Shown: positions 18,185-27,410 of the stretch, one piece after another | Numbering within the stretch: position 1 is the first letter of the stretch | How the letters are laid out: each line of letters opens with the position of its first letter | Assembly: GCF_031326225.1 (NCBI RefSeq) | Contig: NZ_CP133720.1 | Coordinates: forward strand, 3,906,001 to 3,970,000 | Source: Undibacterium cyanobacteriorum | GTDB lineage: Bacteria > Pseudomonadota > Gammaproteobacteria > Burkholderiales > Burkholderiaceae_D | Direction: 5' to 3' | DNA: 64,000 nucleotides | Made by a program: the position numbers and the translations under genes | Notes under the pieces: generated by a model | Seen by the model: the letters and a program-made list of their open reading frames with translations, nothing else | Databases searched by the model: none | What the model was told of the DNA's origin: nothing

Positions 18185-18235
18185 TTGACTTAGTTAAAAT
18201 GCGCGCCTATTATTAAACCACTTGGTTAATTAACC
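18185..18235 (+). promoter_or_regulatory. Sigma70 promoter with palindromic operator before the ArsR gene
   Basis: TTGACT (18185-18190), a 17-base spacer and TATTAT (18208-18213) make a near-consensus promoter. Directly after it comes the perfect palindrome GGTTAATTAACC (18224-18235), preceded by an AACCA...TGGTT inverted pair. The position suits autorepression by the downstream ArsR protein, which is an inference. The rest of 17878-18302 holds nothing else that I recognise. Confidence 0.7.
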
Positions 18236-18302
18236 GATGAGTATATTAAATTTCGATCCCAGCATCGCACAGCTATAACAGACCAACCATGGTGAACAAC
18301 TT

Positions 18303-18686
18303 ATGGCAGACCAACTCAGTCAAACTTTCTCAGCCCTAGCCGATCCTACCCGTCGCGCGATCTTGGCGCAACTGTCACAAGGGGACGCAACGGTATCCGA
18401 ACTGGCACAACCATTTTTGGAAGAAATGAGCCTGCCCGCCGTTACCAAACATCTCAAAGTTTTGGAAACGGCGGGTTTGATTACCAAGACACGTGAAGCC
18501 CAAAGCCGTCCCTGCAAACTCAATGGTGAAGCATTGAAAGTGGCGGCGGATTGGGTCGATCAATATCGCGTTTTTTGGGAAGCGAGTTTCGATCGTCTCG
18601 ATGCCTACCTCAAAACCATTTCCGCTGAACAGAAAGGTAAAAAACATGTCGCTACCAACAAAAAAAGCACCCGCAAAAGCCAATGA
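18303..18686 (+). CDS. ArsR-family transcriptional regulator
   Basis: This 127-residue winged-helix protein has the ArsR core FSALADPTRRAILAQL and the recognition helix region LPAVTKHLKVLETAGLI. It lacks the CVC metal site of metal-sensing ArsR members. It belongs to the subgroup that is encoded next to SRPBCC (AHSA1) proteins, and the next gene is exactly that, overlapping its 3' end by 41 bases. It probably represses its own promoter through the GGTTAATTAACC palindrome. The inducing signal is unknown. Confidence 0.9.
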   Translation: MADQLSQTFSALADPTRRAILAQLSQGDATVSELAQPFLEEMSLPAVTKHLKVLETAGLITKTREAQSRPCKLNGEALKVAADWVDQYRVFWEASFDRLDAYLKTISAEQKGKKHVATNKKSTRKSQ

Positions 18687-19617
18687 GATCTATCTCGAGC
18701 GTCTCTATGATGCGCCGGTTGAAGCTGTATGGGATGCTTGGGTTGATCCTGCGCAAGCAGCACATTGGTGGGGACCTCGTGGCTTCACCCTAACGACGTA
18801 TAGCAAAGAGTTACGGGTCGGTGGTCAGTGGCGCTATACCATGCACGGGCCTGATGGCACGGATTATCCAAACATTGCGACTTATTTTGAGATCGACGAG
18901 CATCGCAAACTGGTGTACGACCATGGCGCGACCGATGACTCCCCGCCACTATTTCGCGTCACGGTTCTATTCACCGAAATCGGTCAGAAAACCTTGATGG
19001 AAATGACGATGACATTGGCTACTGAAGAGGCCGCAACACAAACGCGCCACTTCATTAAGCAAGCTGGTGGCGAATCGACTTGGGATCGTTTTGCAGAGTA
19101 TCTGGCAGAACAAACCGAGAGCAAACAACGCTTCGTCATCAATCGTAGTTTTGATGTGTCGATTGAGACCATGTATGAGGTGTGGACTAAGCGCGAACAT
19201 TTTGAACAATGGTTGCCGCCAACCGGCTTCACTATGAATTTCTTGCGTGCAGATATTCGCGAAGGTGGCAGCACCTTTTATTGCATGACGAACGGAAGCA
19301 ACGTAACCATGTATGGTCGCGCCTTCTACCTCACCATGCAGAAACCCAATCGTCTTGTGTACACGCAGCAGTTTTGCGATCAAGACGAGAATATCTCACG
19401 TCATCCTTTCGCACCGATATGGCCAGAAACCATGCAAACTACTGTTGAATTCACGACAGAAGGCGACCATCGCACGCGGGTCACCGTCACTTGGGAGCCG
19501 ATCGGTGAAGTGAGCGATGCTGAATTGCAAGCCTTCCTCAAAGAACGCGGCGGCATGACCAAGGGTTGGACTGGGTCGTTCGATAAATTAGAAGCGCATT
19601 TGGCTACCACCCATTAA
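18646..19617 (+). CDS. Double SRPBCC (AHSA1-like) domain protein
   Basis: The 323-residue protein contains two consecutive SRPBCC/AHSA1 domains. The first (about 10-155) has the typical AVWDAWVDPAQAAHWWGP, and the second (about 160-320) repeats it as TMYEVWTKREHFEQWLPP. These helix-grip folds bind hydrophobic ligands. Most ArsR partners have a single domain, so the tandem fusion stands out. I start at 18646 (MSLPTKK), which has AAAGG 8 bases upstream. An in-frame ATG at 18601 lies deep inside the regulator gene. Confidence 0.88.
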   Translation: MSLPTKKAPAKANEIYLERLYDAPVEAVWDAWVDPAQAAHWWGPRGFTLTTYSKELRVGGQWRYTMHGPDGTDYPNIATYFEIDEHRKLVYDHGATDDSPPLFRVTVLFTEIGQKTLMEMTMTLATEEAATQTRHFIKQAGGESTWDRFAEYLAEQTESKQRFVINRSFDVSIETMYEVWTKREHFEQWLPPTGFTMNFLRADIREGGSTFYCMTNGSNVTMYGRAFYLTMQKPNRLVYTQQFCDQDENISRHPFAPIWPETMQTTVEFTTEGDHRTRVTVTWEPIGEVSDAELQAFLKERGGMTKGWTGSFDKLEAHLATTH

Positions 19618-19712
19618 GCGATAGTAGGCGGTAATTTTCAGGAAAATTTCACGGCCAATGCAAAGAACATTGTCGCTACAATAGCGTTCCTTCAAACATC
19701 GTTCTGGCTCGC

Positions 19713-19973
19713 ATGGAATACCTGATTTTTGCCTGCATAATTGCCGCTTACGGCATCATTCTTCTTTTTATTCACTACAACGATATGGGAGAAATAAAGA
19801 GCGCTGCAAAGAGAAAGGGCTGGCGAGAAATTCGAATCGAAAGGTCGTTCTTCGCCAATCTTTTTGATGGGAATGACCGTTGTTATCGGGTTCGCTATGT
19901 GGATTCAGAAGGCATTAAACACAGCGTCGAATGCAAAATCTCGTTTTGGCATGGTTTGTACTGGCGTGATTAA
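19713..19973 (+). CDS. Small hypothetical membrane protein
   Basis: The 86-residue product has one N-terminal membrane helix (YLIFACIIAAYGIILLFIHY) and a basic, Arg/Phe-rich cytoplasmic tail. Not recognised. No clear Shine-Dalgarno precedes the ATG. It is kept because it has membrane-protein composition, and no gene on the other strand explains the frame. Confidence 0.5.
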   Translation: MEYLIFACIIAAYGIILLFIHYNDMGEIKSAAKRKGWREIRIERSFFANLFDGNDRCYRVRYVDSEGIKHSVECKISFWHGLYWRD

Positions 19974-20026
19974 GGCGAGCCGGTGTCAATCACCTTGGCT
20001 GACTATGGGCTCGCCAAATCACTTGA

Positions 20027-20413
20027 TTACTGCATCGAATGCAAACCGATCATATTGCCTTCGGTATCAACGAACATCGCGATAAATCCATTCACACCAA
20101 TCGATGTCTTAGACTTAAACACTTTCGCACCATGCGCTTCTGCACTTGCTAATTCCAAGGCACAATCATCGCAAGCAAAATACACCAATGTACTACCGCC
20201 GGATGGGCAACCAGGCATTTTGATTAAGGCGCCGGAGGCACCGTAGTCTTGCATAGACATCGGAAAAGTCCACATCTCCGTCTCGGCGAATTCAACCGGA
20301 TCAGGATTCGGCAGTGCTTCTAACTTGGTTTGGAAAACCGCCTCGTAGAAGGCTTTTGCACGCGGCATATCTTGGACGTAAATTTCAAACCAGCCTACTG
20401 GATTCGCTTTCAT
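20027..20413 (-). CDS. VOC-family (glyoxalase/bleomycin resistance fold) protein
   Basis: The 128-residue product has the vicinal-oxygen-chelate signature: GWFEIYVQDMPRAKAFYEAV at the start and the matching second half around FVDTEGNMIGLH. Members are metal-dependent or ligand-binding, and this subgroup has no assigned substrate. GGAGGG 7 bases upstream fixes the start at 20413, not the in-frame codon at 20446. It lies 29 bases after the 20443 gene. Confidence 0.85.
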   Translation of the reverse strand: MKANPVGWFEIYVQDMPRAKAFYEAVFQTKLEALPNPDPVEFAETEMWTFPMSMQDYGASGALIKMPGCPSGGSTLVYFACDDCALELASAEAHGAKVFKSKTSIGVNGFIAMFVDTEGNMIGLHSMQ

Positions 20414-20442
20414 TTCTACACCCTCCATAACAGTCAAGTTGA

Positions 20443-20871
20443 TCAACTGGGACTATTCAAAACTCTCAGCACTTGCAGTGCCAACATTGCACGCGACTTC
20501 CCTCGCCCTTTGACCTTTTCAGACAGATTCTGTGCACTCGTCACATCATCAAATTGATGAACCATCAGTACAACACTTTTATTAAGGTCTGTTTCGAGTT
20601 CAAAATCATAAAATCGTTCGTCGCGCGTCACTAAGGAACCACCAAAACCAAATTCAAAACCCATCGACCAGCCATCACTAGCCACATCGATAAATACAGC
20701 CTCTTGTGAGGAGATATGCTTCTCTTTCAAAAAGTTTTCGACCGCGAGCGGTACTCGATTTGCTCGATAGTACTGAGCGGTCTCCAGCATCTTTTGAAAT
20801 TCGATTTCATTCTGTTGTTGCACATTTAATTGACGAGCCACGAGATCTCCCCTTTTTTTGAGCCGCATCAT
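20443..20871 (-). CDS. Hypothetical protein
   Basis: Not recognised. The 142-residue soluble protein has a charged helical N-terminal half and a beta-rich centre (FEFGFGGSLVTRDERFYDFE). Two ATGs (20871 and 20868) are possible starts, and neither has a strong Shine-Dalgarno. It probably belongs to one transcript with the small membrane protein upstream (14-base gap) and the VOC gene downstream. Confidence 0.55.
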   Translation of the reverse strand: MMRLKKRGDLVARQLNVQQQNEIEFQKMLETAQYYRANRVPLAVENFLKEKHISSQEAVFIDVASDGWSMGFEFGFGGSLVTRDERFYDFELETDLNKSVVLMVHQFDDVTSAQNLSEKVKGRGKSRAMLALQVLRVLNSPS

Positions 20872-20885
20872 TTTTCAAAAAAATC

Positions 20886-21107
20886 TCATTTCTTTCCTCT
20901 CCAGATAGGTCGGTAAAGCATAAGACACCCTCCTATCATCAGAATTGAGCCAGTCCCCTTCCACCAACGCATTTCTTCAGCAGATATTGTGAAAAAATAG
21001 TTTAATACATCCGTCGAATAATTGAGCACAGCGACGAAAATAATTGCTGTGATCAGCACCGCAAAGCCTAGCGCGATTAGCTTCTTAGCTAACAAAAATT
21101 TTTCCAT
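20886..21107 (-). CDS. Small membrane protein, two helices
   Basis: The 73-residue product has two hydrophobic helices (ALGFAVLITAIIFVAVLNY and GTGSILMIGGCLMLY) and a basic tail. GAGAGAG lies a few bases before the ATG. Not recognised. It starts 24 bases after the zinc-ribbon gene. Confidence 0.6.
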   Translation of the reverse strand: MEKFLLAKKLIALGFAVLITAIIFVAVLNYSTDVLNYFFTISAEEMRWWKGTGSILMIGGCLMLYRPIWRGKK

Positions 21108-21131
21108 TTCACATCTCTCTCAACAACCGCA

Positions 21132-22217
21132 TTACTTTTTCTGCGACAACCAGAATAAGCCGCCAACGATGATGGCACCGAGCGCAATTGCACCGATGAT
21201 TTTCCATACAGAATACGGACGCTCACCTTGCACTTTACCGGTTTGCCCGTTCACGAGGAAACGATAAACTTGGTCGCCATAGCGATATGAGGAAATCCAA
21301 ATCGGCAGCAGGATGTGTTTGAAGTGGATATCGCTATAACGCGGGCTCATTTGCAGAATACGTTGATGATCGCCACCGATATCAGAACAGATCGCGCCGC
21401 GAATTTCATTTTCCATGACACCACGCGCCTCGGTAAAGCCCGGCTCAAGGCCGACTTGATAGGCTTCGACCGTGAAGCCCGACACGTAATCGTCGCGATA
21501 CGCCTGCAGTTTATCCAAACGCCATGGTGCCAATTTATCTGCTTTGTCATGCGGTAAAGAGCGCGAACCCAAAATCAGTACATCGTCGAAATCAACATGC
21601 ACTTGACCAGCGGCTGGATACCACGCCGTGCGCGTCACTGAGCGTGTTTTAGTTTCGCCATTTTCCGTATAGGTTTCCGTCTCCGTATAGTCCACACCAC
21701 GCTGACCGACATAAGGGGTATCGCTGGCCGCGTCGTAGGTCCAATAAGGCGTGTAGACACCTTTCAGGCCGCGCTCGGCACGATACGCTTGCTTCAAGGC
21801 ATTCGGTGCAAACCACAAGCTGCCAATCCAATCGGTGAACTTTTGACGTGCCTCACCTTCTTTGATATCAAAAGCCGCAATCGCTTTCGGCTGAATGATG
21901 CGTTGCGAATAAGCCTCTGTTGCGATTAAGGGCGCGGCACAGAATGGACAACGATCGGAAACAATATTCGCCGCAAATTGCGACTGTGCCCCGCAAGCCT
22001 TACATTTGACGGTTTGCGCGGCGAGGCTAGGTTCATTACCTGCTTTCTCAGCGAGGTAGGCATCATAATCGAGTTCTTCAACCGCAACGGCAGTCGCTTC
22101 ATGATCAACTTCGATCGCGTTTTGATGACCGCAATAAGGACACTTCAAAGCCGCTTGGCCGGGCGCGAATTCGAGTTTCGCACCGCACTGACTACATGGA
22201 AAAGTTTTTGTACTCAC
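21132..22217 (-). CDS. Zinc-ribbon membrane protein, partner of the SPFH protein
   Basis: The 361-residue product opens with two zinc ribbons: CSQC...CPYC (about 8-30) and CKAC...CPFC (about 72-95). A conserved middle domain follows (LKGVYTPYWTYDAASDTPY), and one C-terminal membrane helix (IIGAIALGAIIVGGLFWL) ends the protein. It resembles the TFIIB-type zinc-ribbon proteins found beside SPFH proteins, such as YdjG beside YdjI in Bacillus, where the pair acts in envelope stress together with a PspA homologue. No PspA gene is present here. The start is a GTG at 22217. An intrinsic terminator separates it from the SPFH gene. Confidence 0.75.
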   Translation of the reverse strand: MSTKTFPCSQCGAKLEFAPGQAALKCPYCGHQNAIEVDHEATAVAVEELDYDAYLAEKAGNEPSLAAQTVKCKACGAQSQFAANIVSDRCPFCAAPLIATEAYSQRIIQPKAIAAFDIKEGEARQKFTDWIGSLWFAPNALKQAYRAERGLKGVYTPYWTYDAASDTPYVGQRGVDYTETETYTENGETKTRSVTRTAWYPAAGQVHVDFDDVLILGSRSLPHDKADKLAPWRLDKLQAYRDDYVSGFTVEAYQVGLEPGFTEARGVMENEIRGAICSDIGGDHQRILQMSPRYSDIHFKHILLPIWISSYRYGDQVYRFLVNGQTGKVQGERPYSVWKIIGAIALGAIIVGGLFWLSQKK

Positions 22218-22242
22218 AGTTTTCTCTGCACAAAGGGAAGGA

Positions 22243-22280
22243 GAAAAAAGAAAACGGCGCCGCGGATATTCCGAGGCGCC
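22243..22280 (-). terminator. Terminator between the SPFH and zinc-ribbon genes
   Basis: GGCGCCTCGG and CCGCGGCGCC form a 10-position stem (one mismatch) around AATAT, followed on the minus strand by GTTTTCTTTTTTC. It lies between the stop at 22298 and the start at 22217, so it either ends the SPFH message or lowers expression of the downstream gene. Confidence 0.8.
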
Positions 22281-22297
22281 TCTAGTCCTTTCGGCGA

Positions 22298-23425
22298 TTA
22301 AGTCTGTGGTGGCAATGGTGGAGGCACTGCGGCAAACAAGCCCGCTAAATCAGCTTGCTCGCCAGCTTTGGCCCAGCCTGACATGCCTTGTTTCCACACC
22401 AAAGTATCGCGCTGCAAAGTACCACCGGCGACTTGCGCTTGCAAACCCGCCATATCGAAGGGCCCAGTTTGCGCACCTTGATGGGCGACGAAATAGGCCA
22501 AGGCTGTTGGTAGTGGCGGCGGCATAGCACCACCCGATTGGGTTGCGGTGGGCGCTTGATTTTGAAACAGATTACCCATGCTCTGCGTCAGCATACCACC
22601 CACACCAACGCCCATCATACTACCCGCCATGCCCGGATTATTCGCCGCATCACGCAAAGCTTGTGCGCCTTGGTATTGCGCAAATTGATTCATATTGCCA
22701 ATCACGCGCATCGCACCTTGTTGATCGATTGCACGTTCGACTTCTTCTGGCAAGCCGATGTCTTGCACTTGCACTTCACACAGTTCCAAACCGTATTTAG
22801 TGAAGTCGGCCGCGATGCGCTCACAGATGCGCTCACCAACCAAAGTGACTTTGCCTTCGAGATCGATAACAGGCACGCCAATTTCTGGCATCACTTCTTT
22901 AATGCGCAAACCGATTTTGCCGCGTAGATTTTCTTCGATATCTTCGGTGGTGAAATCCGCTTTAGTGCCGACCAATTCGATCAACATGGTCTTGGCATCT
23001 TGAATCCGCAAAGTATAGATACCAAAGGCTGTCACACGTACCACGCCGAACTCAGGATCGCGCATGGTCGCTGGACCAGCGGTACCCCATTTCAAGTTAG
23101 TGAACCGCGTAGTATTGAAAAAATACACTTCGGCTTTGAATGGACTATCAAAACCGTATTTCCATCCTTTGAGCGTACTGAGAATAGGCATGTTCTGCGT
23201 ATTGAGCTCGTACATGCCGGGCTGGAACACATCGGCGATTTGGCCTTTGCCGAGCTGACCTTCATTGACCACCACCGCCACTTGACCTTCACGCACGGTG
23301 AGCTTGGCGCCCATCTTGATTTCGTTTTGGTAGCGTTCAAAACGATGGACCATGATGTTAGGACTATCATCGGTCCACTCGATGATGTCGATAAACTCGT
23401 GCTTTAATTTATCCCAAATGCCCAT
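22298..23425 (-). CDS. SPFH-domain protein with C-terminal GYF_2 domain
   Basis: The 375-residue protein starts MGIWDKLKHEFIDIIEW, as in the YdjI/virion-core-like branch of the SPFH (band 7) superfamily. The SPFH core spans about 30-260 and is followed by a Gly/Met-rich linker. A GYF_2 (DUF4339) domain with GPFDMAGLQAQVAGG closes the protein before a proline tail (PPPLPP). It has no membrane helix and may depend on the zinc-ribbon partner for membrane attachment (inference). GGAG 9 bases upstream selects 23425 over the in-frame codon at 23497. Confidence 0.85.
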   Translation of the reverse strand: MGIWDKLKHEFIDIIEWTDDSPNIMVHRFERYQNEIKMGAKLTVREGQVAVVVNEGQLGKGQIADVFQPGMYELNTQNMPILSTLKGWKYGFDSPFKAEVYFFNTTRFTNLKWGTAGPATMRDPEFGVVRVTAFGIYTLRIQDAKTMLIELVGTKADFTTEDIEENLRGKIGLRIKEVMPEIGVPVIDLEGKVTLVGERICERIAADFTKYGLELCEVQVQDIGLPEEVERAIDQQGAMRVIGNMNQFAQYQGAQALRDAANNPGMAGSMMGVGVGGMLTQSMGNLFQNQAPTATQSGGAMPPPLPTALAYFVAHQGAQTGPFDMAGLQAQVAGGTLQRDTLVWKQGMSGWAKAGEQADLAGLFAAVPPPLPPQT

Positions 23426-23554
23426 ATACCGCTCCTCGATTCTGTGGGGAAAGATCAGACTCGTATACAAAAAATCAAACGAGTCATACGTCAGCAAGTA
23501 TTGCCGAATATAAGCATTTCGACAAGTGGAATTGTCGTAGCGATTTCTGCGAAC

Positions 23555-24331
23555 TTAGTCGAGAAAATCCGCATACTCTTTCTGGATGTAGCCCTTCAGG
23601 TTTGTCCACGGTAATTGCGCCTGCGTTTTATCCGCGATTTGCACCTCAACACGTTGATAAAACTGGCCTGCTTTATCGCCACTCTCAACGATCAAAGGAA
23701 TTTGTTTCTTGGTATGCCACAAGACTTTTTGAAAAATGCCATTCTTTTCGCGTTCGTACCAGACAGCGTCAGCATCGCTTGATTTGACAGTACTGATCTT
23801 CATCTCTTTCAGTAATGCAGGATCGAGCAAGTAATAGGCATTGCTCCATGAGCCATCAAAGTTCACATTGTTGTATTCTGAAGCGGGCACGCTGACACAC
23901 ATTTTTTCTTGCGCATCAATGAATTCGATTTCTGGTTTACCGGCGACCAATTGAATATGACGTGGAATCAACACAGGATTGAAATGTTTATGCTCGGTCA
24001 AACTTTGCGCAGCCTTGGGGTTGTTCACTTTTTTGATTTCTGGCTTGTGTTCAGGCTTATGCTCATGATGCGCGGCAAATTTATTGGCAACGATACGCTC
24101 AAGCCACACGTGAGACTGACGGCGCAACATTTTGTCTTGGTAGCGCGCCTCACGCGTGACACCTTCAGCGGTGATCACTTTGCTGTAATAGCTGATGCGC
24201 ACATCCAAATCTGGCGCGGACGTGGCGTTGTTCGTGGCATTGTTCGTGCCACCTGCGTGCACCCCGGATGCACCTGAACACAATAATCCAAAACTCAACA
24301 GTTGAGCTGCTACAAAACGACTGACTTTCAT
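23555..24331 (-). CDS. Secreted hypothetical protein
   Basis: Not recognised. The 258-residue product has a signal peptide (MKVSRFVAAQLLSFGLLCSG, cleavage near VHA). An Asn/Thr linker, a His-rich patch (HHEHKPEHKPE) that could bind metal, and a C-terminal region related in composition to outer-membrane lipoprotein carriers follow. It begins directly after the terminator of the phosphatase operon. Confidence 0.6.
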   Translation of the reverse strand: MKVSRFVAAQLLSFGLLCSGASGVHAGGTNNATNNATSAPDLDVRISYYSKVITAEGVTREARYQDKMLRRQSHVWLERIVANKFAAHHEHKPEHKPEIKKVNNPKAAQSLTEHKHFNPVLIPRHIQLVAGKPEIEFIDAQEKMCVSVPASEYNNVNFDGSWSNAYYLLDPALLKEMKISTVKSSDADAVWYEREKNGIFQKVLWHTKKQIPLIVESGDKAGQFYQRVEVQIADKTQAQLPWTNLKGYIQKEYADFLD

Positions 24332-24342
24332 GATGAACTCTT

Positions 24343-24382
24343 TAAAGAAGAAGCCGATGTCATGCTGAGCATCACATCGGCT
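24343..24382 (-). terminator. Terminator after the alkaline phosphatase operon
   Basis: AGCCGATGT and ACATCGGCT form a perfect 9-bp stem with a nested ATGCTCAGCAT in the loop, followed on the minus strand by TCTTCTTT. The U-tract is mediocre. Confidence 0.65.
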
Positions 24383-24439
24383 GGGTAGTACTTATTTCAT
24401 TACAAGACTTAGGCTAAAGCTAAAGCAAACTCGTAGCGC

Positions 24440-25843
24440 TTAGAAACCAAAGGCCGCTTTCAACAAAGTGAATACCTTGGTGTTGTCGATCGTGCCTTTG
24501 AATAATTTGGCGTTATTACCTGTCGCGAATAATTTCACGTCGCCACCGCCATGGGTTTCGCTCGACAAACGTACACCTGTTTCTTGCAAATAGTTGTCCG
24601 CTAATACGGTTGCACTATCAAGGCCGGCGCGAATATTCGGACGATTTGGACCATTACCGAAGACCAAGGTGGTATAGGTATTACCGTCCGCATCTTTCGA
24701 TGGCAAACCAGTTTTGTAGTCACGATTGATATCGAGGATAGGATTACCACGTTTGCCGTAACCATTGAACGCCAGCGTGTGGTCGTGGTCGGCTGTCACG
24801 ACGATCAAAGTATTCGCCAAAGTTGGATCGGTCAATTTCGCTCTATCCAAAGCGGCTTTGATCGCATCATCAAAGGCGATCGTGTCAGCGAGAGCGCGCT
24901 TCGCATTGGTGCCATGCAGCGCATGATCGATACGACCACCCTCGACCATCAAGAAATAACCGTTGGCGTTTTGCGATAACAAGTCCATTGCTTTGACCGT
25001 CATCTCCGCCAAGCTTGGTTGATTCGCGCCTTCTCCGACCGGTGGATTGGCAACGCGATCAAGTTCATATTCCAAATGGCTCTTGCTGCTGTACAGACCA
25101 ATGAATTTCTTGCCGTTCGGTGCGGCTGCCATTTCGGCTTTAGTTGCTGCAACGGTGTAGCCTTTCGCCGCCAACTCGGCCAAGAGATCACGGCCATCAG
25201 CGCGACCTGTCTTGTTCGTCGTCGCGTTGTAAGGTGTGAAGTGATTGCGACCACCACCCATCAACACGTCCACGCCATCGCCAAGTGCTGCGTTGTAACC
25301 GGCGCCACCTGGCACCGCTTGCGCAGCGATATGGTATTGCGCATTGCGATTACAAATATGCGAGTAAGTCGCCGCTGGTGTGGCGTGTGTCAATTCCGTC
25401 GTCGTGATCGCACCAACTGCTTTACCTTTGGCTTTCGCCAATTCGAGAATCGTTGGAACTGAAGTGCCATTGCCTGTGGCCGCACAATTGTTCACGCCGA
25501 GGTTACCATTCGCATCTTTGCCTGGTGGCGTGGCGATTGTGTCGGAACTCATCGACAGCACTTCGTTGTTCATCTTCACGCCGGTCATATAGGCCGCCAT
25601 CGATGGGGCGCTATCGGTGGTTTGTGCGTCATAAGAGTAGGTTTTGATACGCGCCGTGCGTTCCAACTTATCCATGGTCAAGCTACCGTCTTCACCATAT
25701 TTGTAAATGCGTGAAGCGGTAATCGTTGATGGGCCCATGCCATCACCGAGGAAGAAGATCACATTTTTTGCCGTACTTTGCGCTTGCGCTGCACCGCCAA
25801 CAAAGGCGCTAGCGATGACCGCTGCTAAGAGAATTCGTTTCAT
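24440..25843 (-). CDS. Alkaline phosphatase, secreted
   Basis: This phosphomonoesterase of the PhoA superfamily has 467 residues. After a signal peptide (cleavage near AQAQS) come the metal site FFLGDGMG, the nucleophile serine in TTDSAPSMAAYMTG and the metal ligands in MVEGGRIDHALH, VTADHDHT and ETHGGGDV. All three metal-site segments are intact. It would release inorganic phosphate from esters in the periplasm. It follows its paralogue by 50 bases and so is probably cotranscribed under phosphate control. Confidence 0.93.
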   Translation of the reverse strand: MKRILLAAVIASAFVGGAAQAQSTAKNVIFFLGDGMGPSTITASRIYKYGEDGSLTMDKLERTARIKTYSYDAQTTDSAPSMAAYMTGVKMNNEVLSMSSDTIATPPGKDANGNLGVNNCAATGNGTSVPTILELAKAKGKAVGAITTTELTHATPAATYSHICNRNAQYHIAAQAVPGGAGYNAALGDGVDVLMGGGRNHFTPYNATTNKTGRADGRDLLAELAAKGYTVAATKAEMAAAPNGKKFIGLYSSKSHLEYELDRVANPPVGEGANQPSLAEMTVKAMDLLSQNANGYFLMVEGGRIDHALHGTNAKRALADTIAFDDAIKAALDRAKLTDPTLANTLIVVTADHDHTLAFNGYGKRGNPILDINRDYKTGLPSKDADGNTYTTLVFGNGPNRPNIRAGLDSATVLADNYLQETGVRLSSETHGGGDVKLFATGNNAKLFKGTIDNTKVFTLLKAAFGF

Positions 25844-25893
25844 ATTTATTCCGTCTAGTTATGTAGGAGAACTTTGGTGTACGCGCGATCTGC

Positions 25894-27363
25894 TTACAGA
25901 CCTACAGCCGCTTTCACTAAGCTATACACTTTGGTGTTATCGATCGTGCCCATGAAGGTGTCAGCACCTTTACCGATCGCACCGAGGAAGACATCCGTAC
26001 CACCGTGCGTTTCACTGCCAGCACCAACACGGATCACGGCTTCTTGGTGGTAGGTATTGGCACTGGTCATGGTTTCGTCGAAGCCGACCAACATAGAACG
26101 TGGGCCTTGTGGTCGATTTTCACCGTTACCAAAACCAATGATGGAATAAGGCATGCCATCCATATCTTTATCTGGTGTACCAGTGACATAGTTTTTCACC
26201 ACACCAAGGACACCTGGATTCGTCGCTGAAGTTTTGCCGGTGCGTTTGGCGTAACCATTCAAGACTAGGGTGTGATCATGATCTGCAGTGACCACGATTA
26301 AAGTATTTTTCAAATCGGGATCAGCGACCTTGGCTTTGGCAATCGCGGCTTTAATCGCGTTATCGAAAGCTACCATGTCTTGCAAAGCTTTCTTCGCCGT
26401 GGTTTCGTGCAAAGCATGATCGATACGACCACCTTCAACCATCAAGAAATAACCTTTGCTATTTTTTGACAAGACATCCATCGCCTTCGTCGTCATCTCT
26501 GCCAAGCTTGGCTCTTTGCTTGGGTCGCGATCTAAGTCGTAGCTCATGTGGCTCGATGTGAACAAGCCGAACAAGCGATCAGTTTTGCTCGCATCAACCG
26601 CGGCCAATTCGGCTTGTGTGCTGGCGTAGGTATAGTTTTTCGCTTTCATTTCGGCGATCAAATCACGACCGTCAGCGCGTTTGCCACCGTCTTTGAATGG
26701 AATGAAGAATTGTTTACCACCGCCGAGCAACACATCAAGACCCGTGCTACCAAGCGCCGCGTTGTAACCTGCGCCACCTGGAACTGCCGCCGCAGCAATA
26801 TCATTTTCCAAATCACGATGGCAAATGTGTGAATACGTCGCCGCTGGTGTCGCGTGGGTGACGCGCGTTGTAGTCACCACACCAGTCGATAAACCTTTCG
26901 CCTTCGCCGCTTCCAACAGAGTCGGCACCGCTGTACCGTTGCTGGTGCCGCAGTTATTCGCTAACTTGTTGCCGTTCGCATCCACACCAGGATCTTTCGC
27001 AATCGTATCTGCCGACATTGAGATGACTTCATTGTTCATCTTCACGCCGGTCATGTAAGCCGCCATCGATGGCGCACTGTCCGTCACTTGTGCATCATTT
27101 GAGAAAGTCTTCACAAAGGCGGTTTCTGGCAGTGTATCGACGGTCAATTCACCATCTTCACCAACTGCATAAATACGGGCTGCAGTCATGGTCGTCATGC
27201 CCATACCGTCACCCAAAAAGAAGATGACATTTTTCGGTGGATCGATTGGCGTCACCGCTGGTGTATCAGCGACCTTATCACTTTTTCCACATCCTGCCAG
27301 TGCCAATCCAACGGCGGCAGCCATGACTGCTAATAGGAGCTTATCGCGCTTATTTGTTTTCAT
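25894..27363 (-). CDS. Alkaline phosphatase, lipoprotein
   Basis: This is a paralogue of the gene at 24440 with the same motifs (FFLGDGMGMTTM, VTDSAPSMAAYMTG, MVEGGRIDHALH, VTADHDHT, ETHGGTDV). It carries a lipobox, LALAGC, near residue 24, so the product should be membrane-anchored by lipidation. I start at 27363 (MKTNKRDK), where AGGA is 9 bases upstream. The codons at 27372 and 27417 are in frame but poorly placed, and the latter overlaps the PhoB box. The mature enzyme is about 465 residues. Confidence 0.92.
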   Translation of the reverse strand: MKTNKRDKLLLAVMAAAVGLALAGCGKSDKVADTPAVTPIDPPKNVIFFLGDGMGMTTMTAARIYAVGEDGELTVDTLPETAFVKTFSNDAQVTDSAPSMAAYMTGVKMNNEVISMSADTIAKDPGVDANGNKLANNCGTSNGTAVPTLLEAAKAKGLSTGVVTTTRVTHATPAATYSHICHRDLENDIAAAAVPGGAGYNAALGSTGLDVLLGGGKQFFIPFKDGGKRADGRDLIAEMKAKNYTYASTQAELAAVDASKTDRLFGLFTSSHMSYDLDRDPSKEPSLAEMTTKAMDVLSKNSKGYFLMVEGGRIDHALHETTAKKALQDMVAFDNAIKAAIAKAKVADPDLKNTLIVVTADHDHTLVLNGYAKRTGKTSATNPGVLGVVKNYVTGTPDKDMDGMPYSIIGFGNGENRPQGPRSMLVGFDETMTSANTYHQEAVIRVGAGSETHGGTDVFLGAIGKGADTFMGTIDNTKVYSLVKAAVGL

Positions 27364-27410
27364 TTGTTTCATTCCTGGTGGACTAAAAGCCGAGAATGTA
27401 ACCAAACGAT

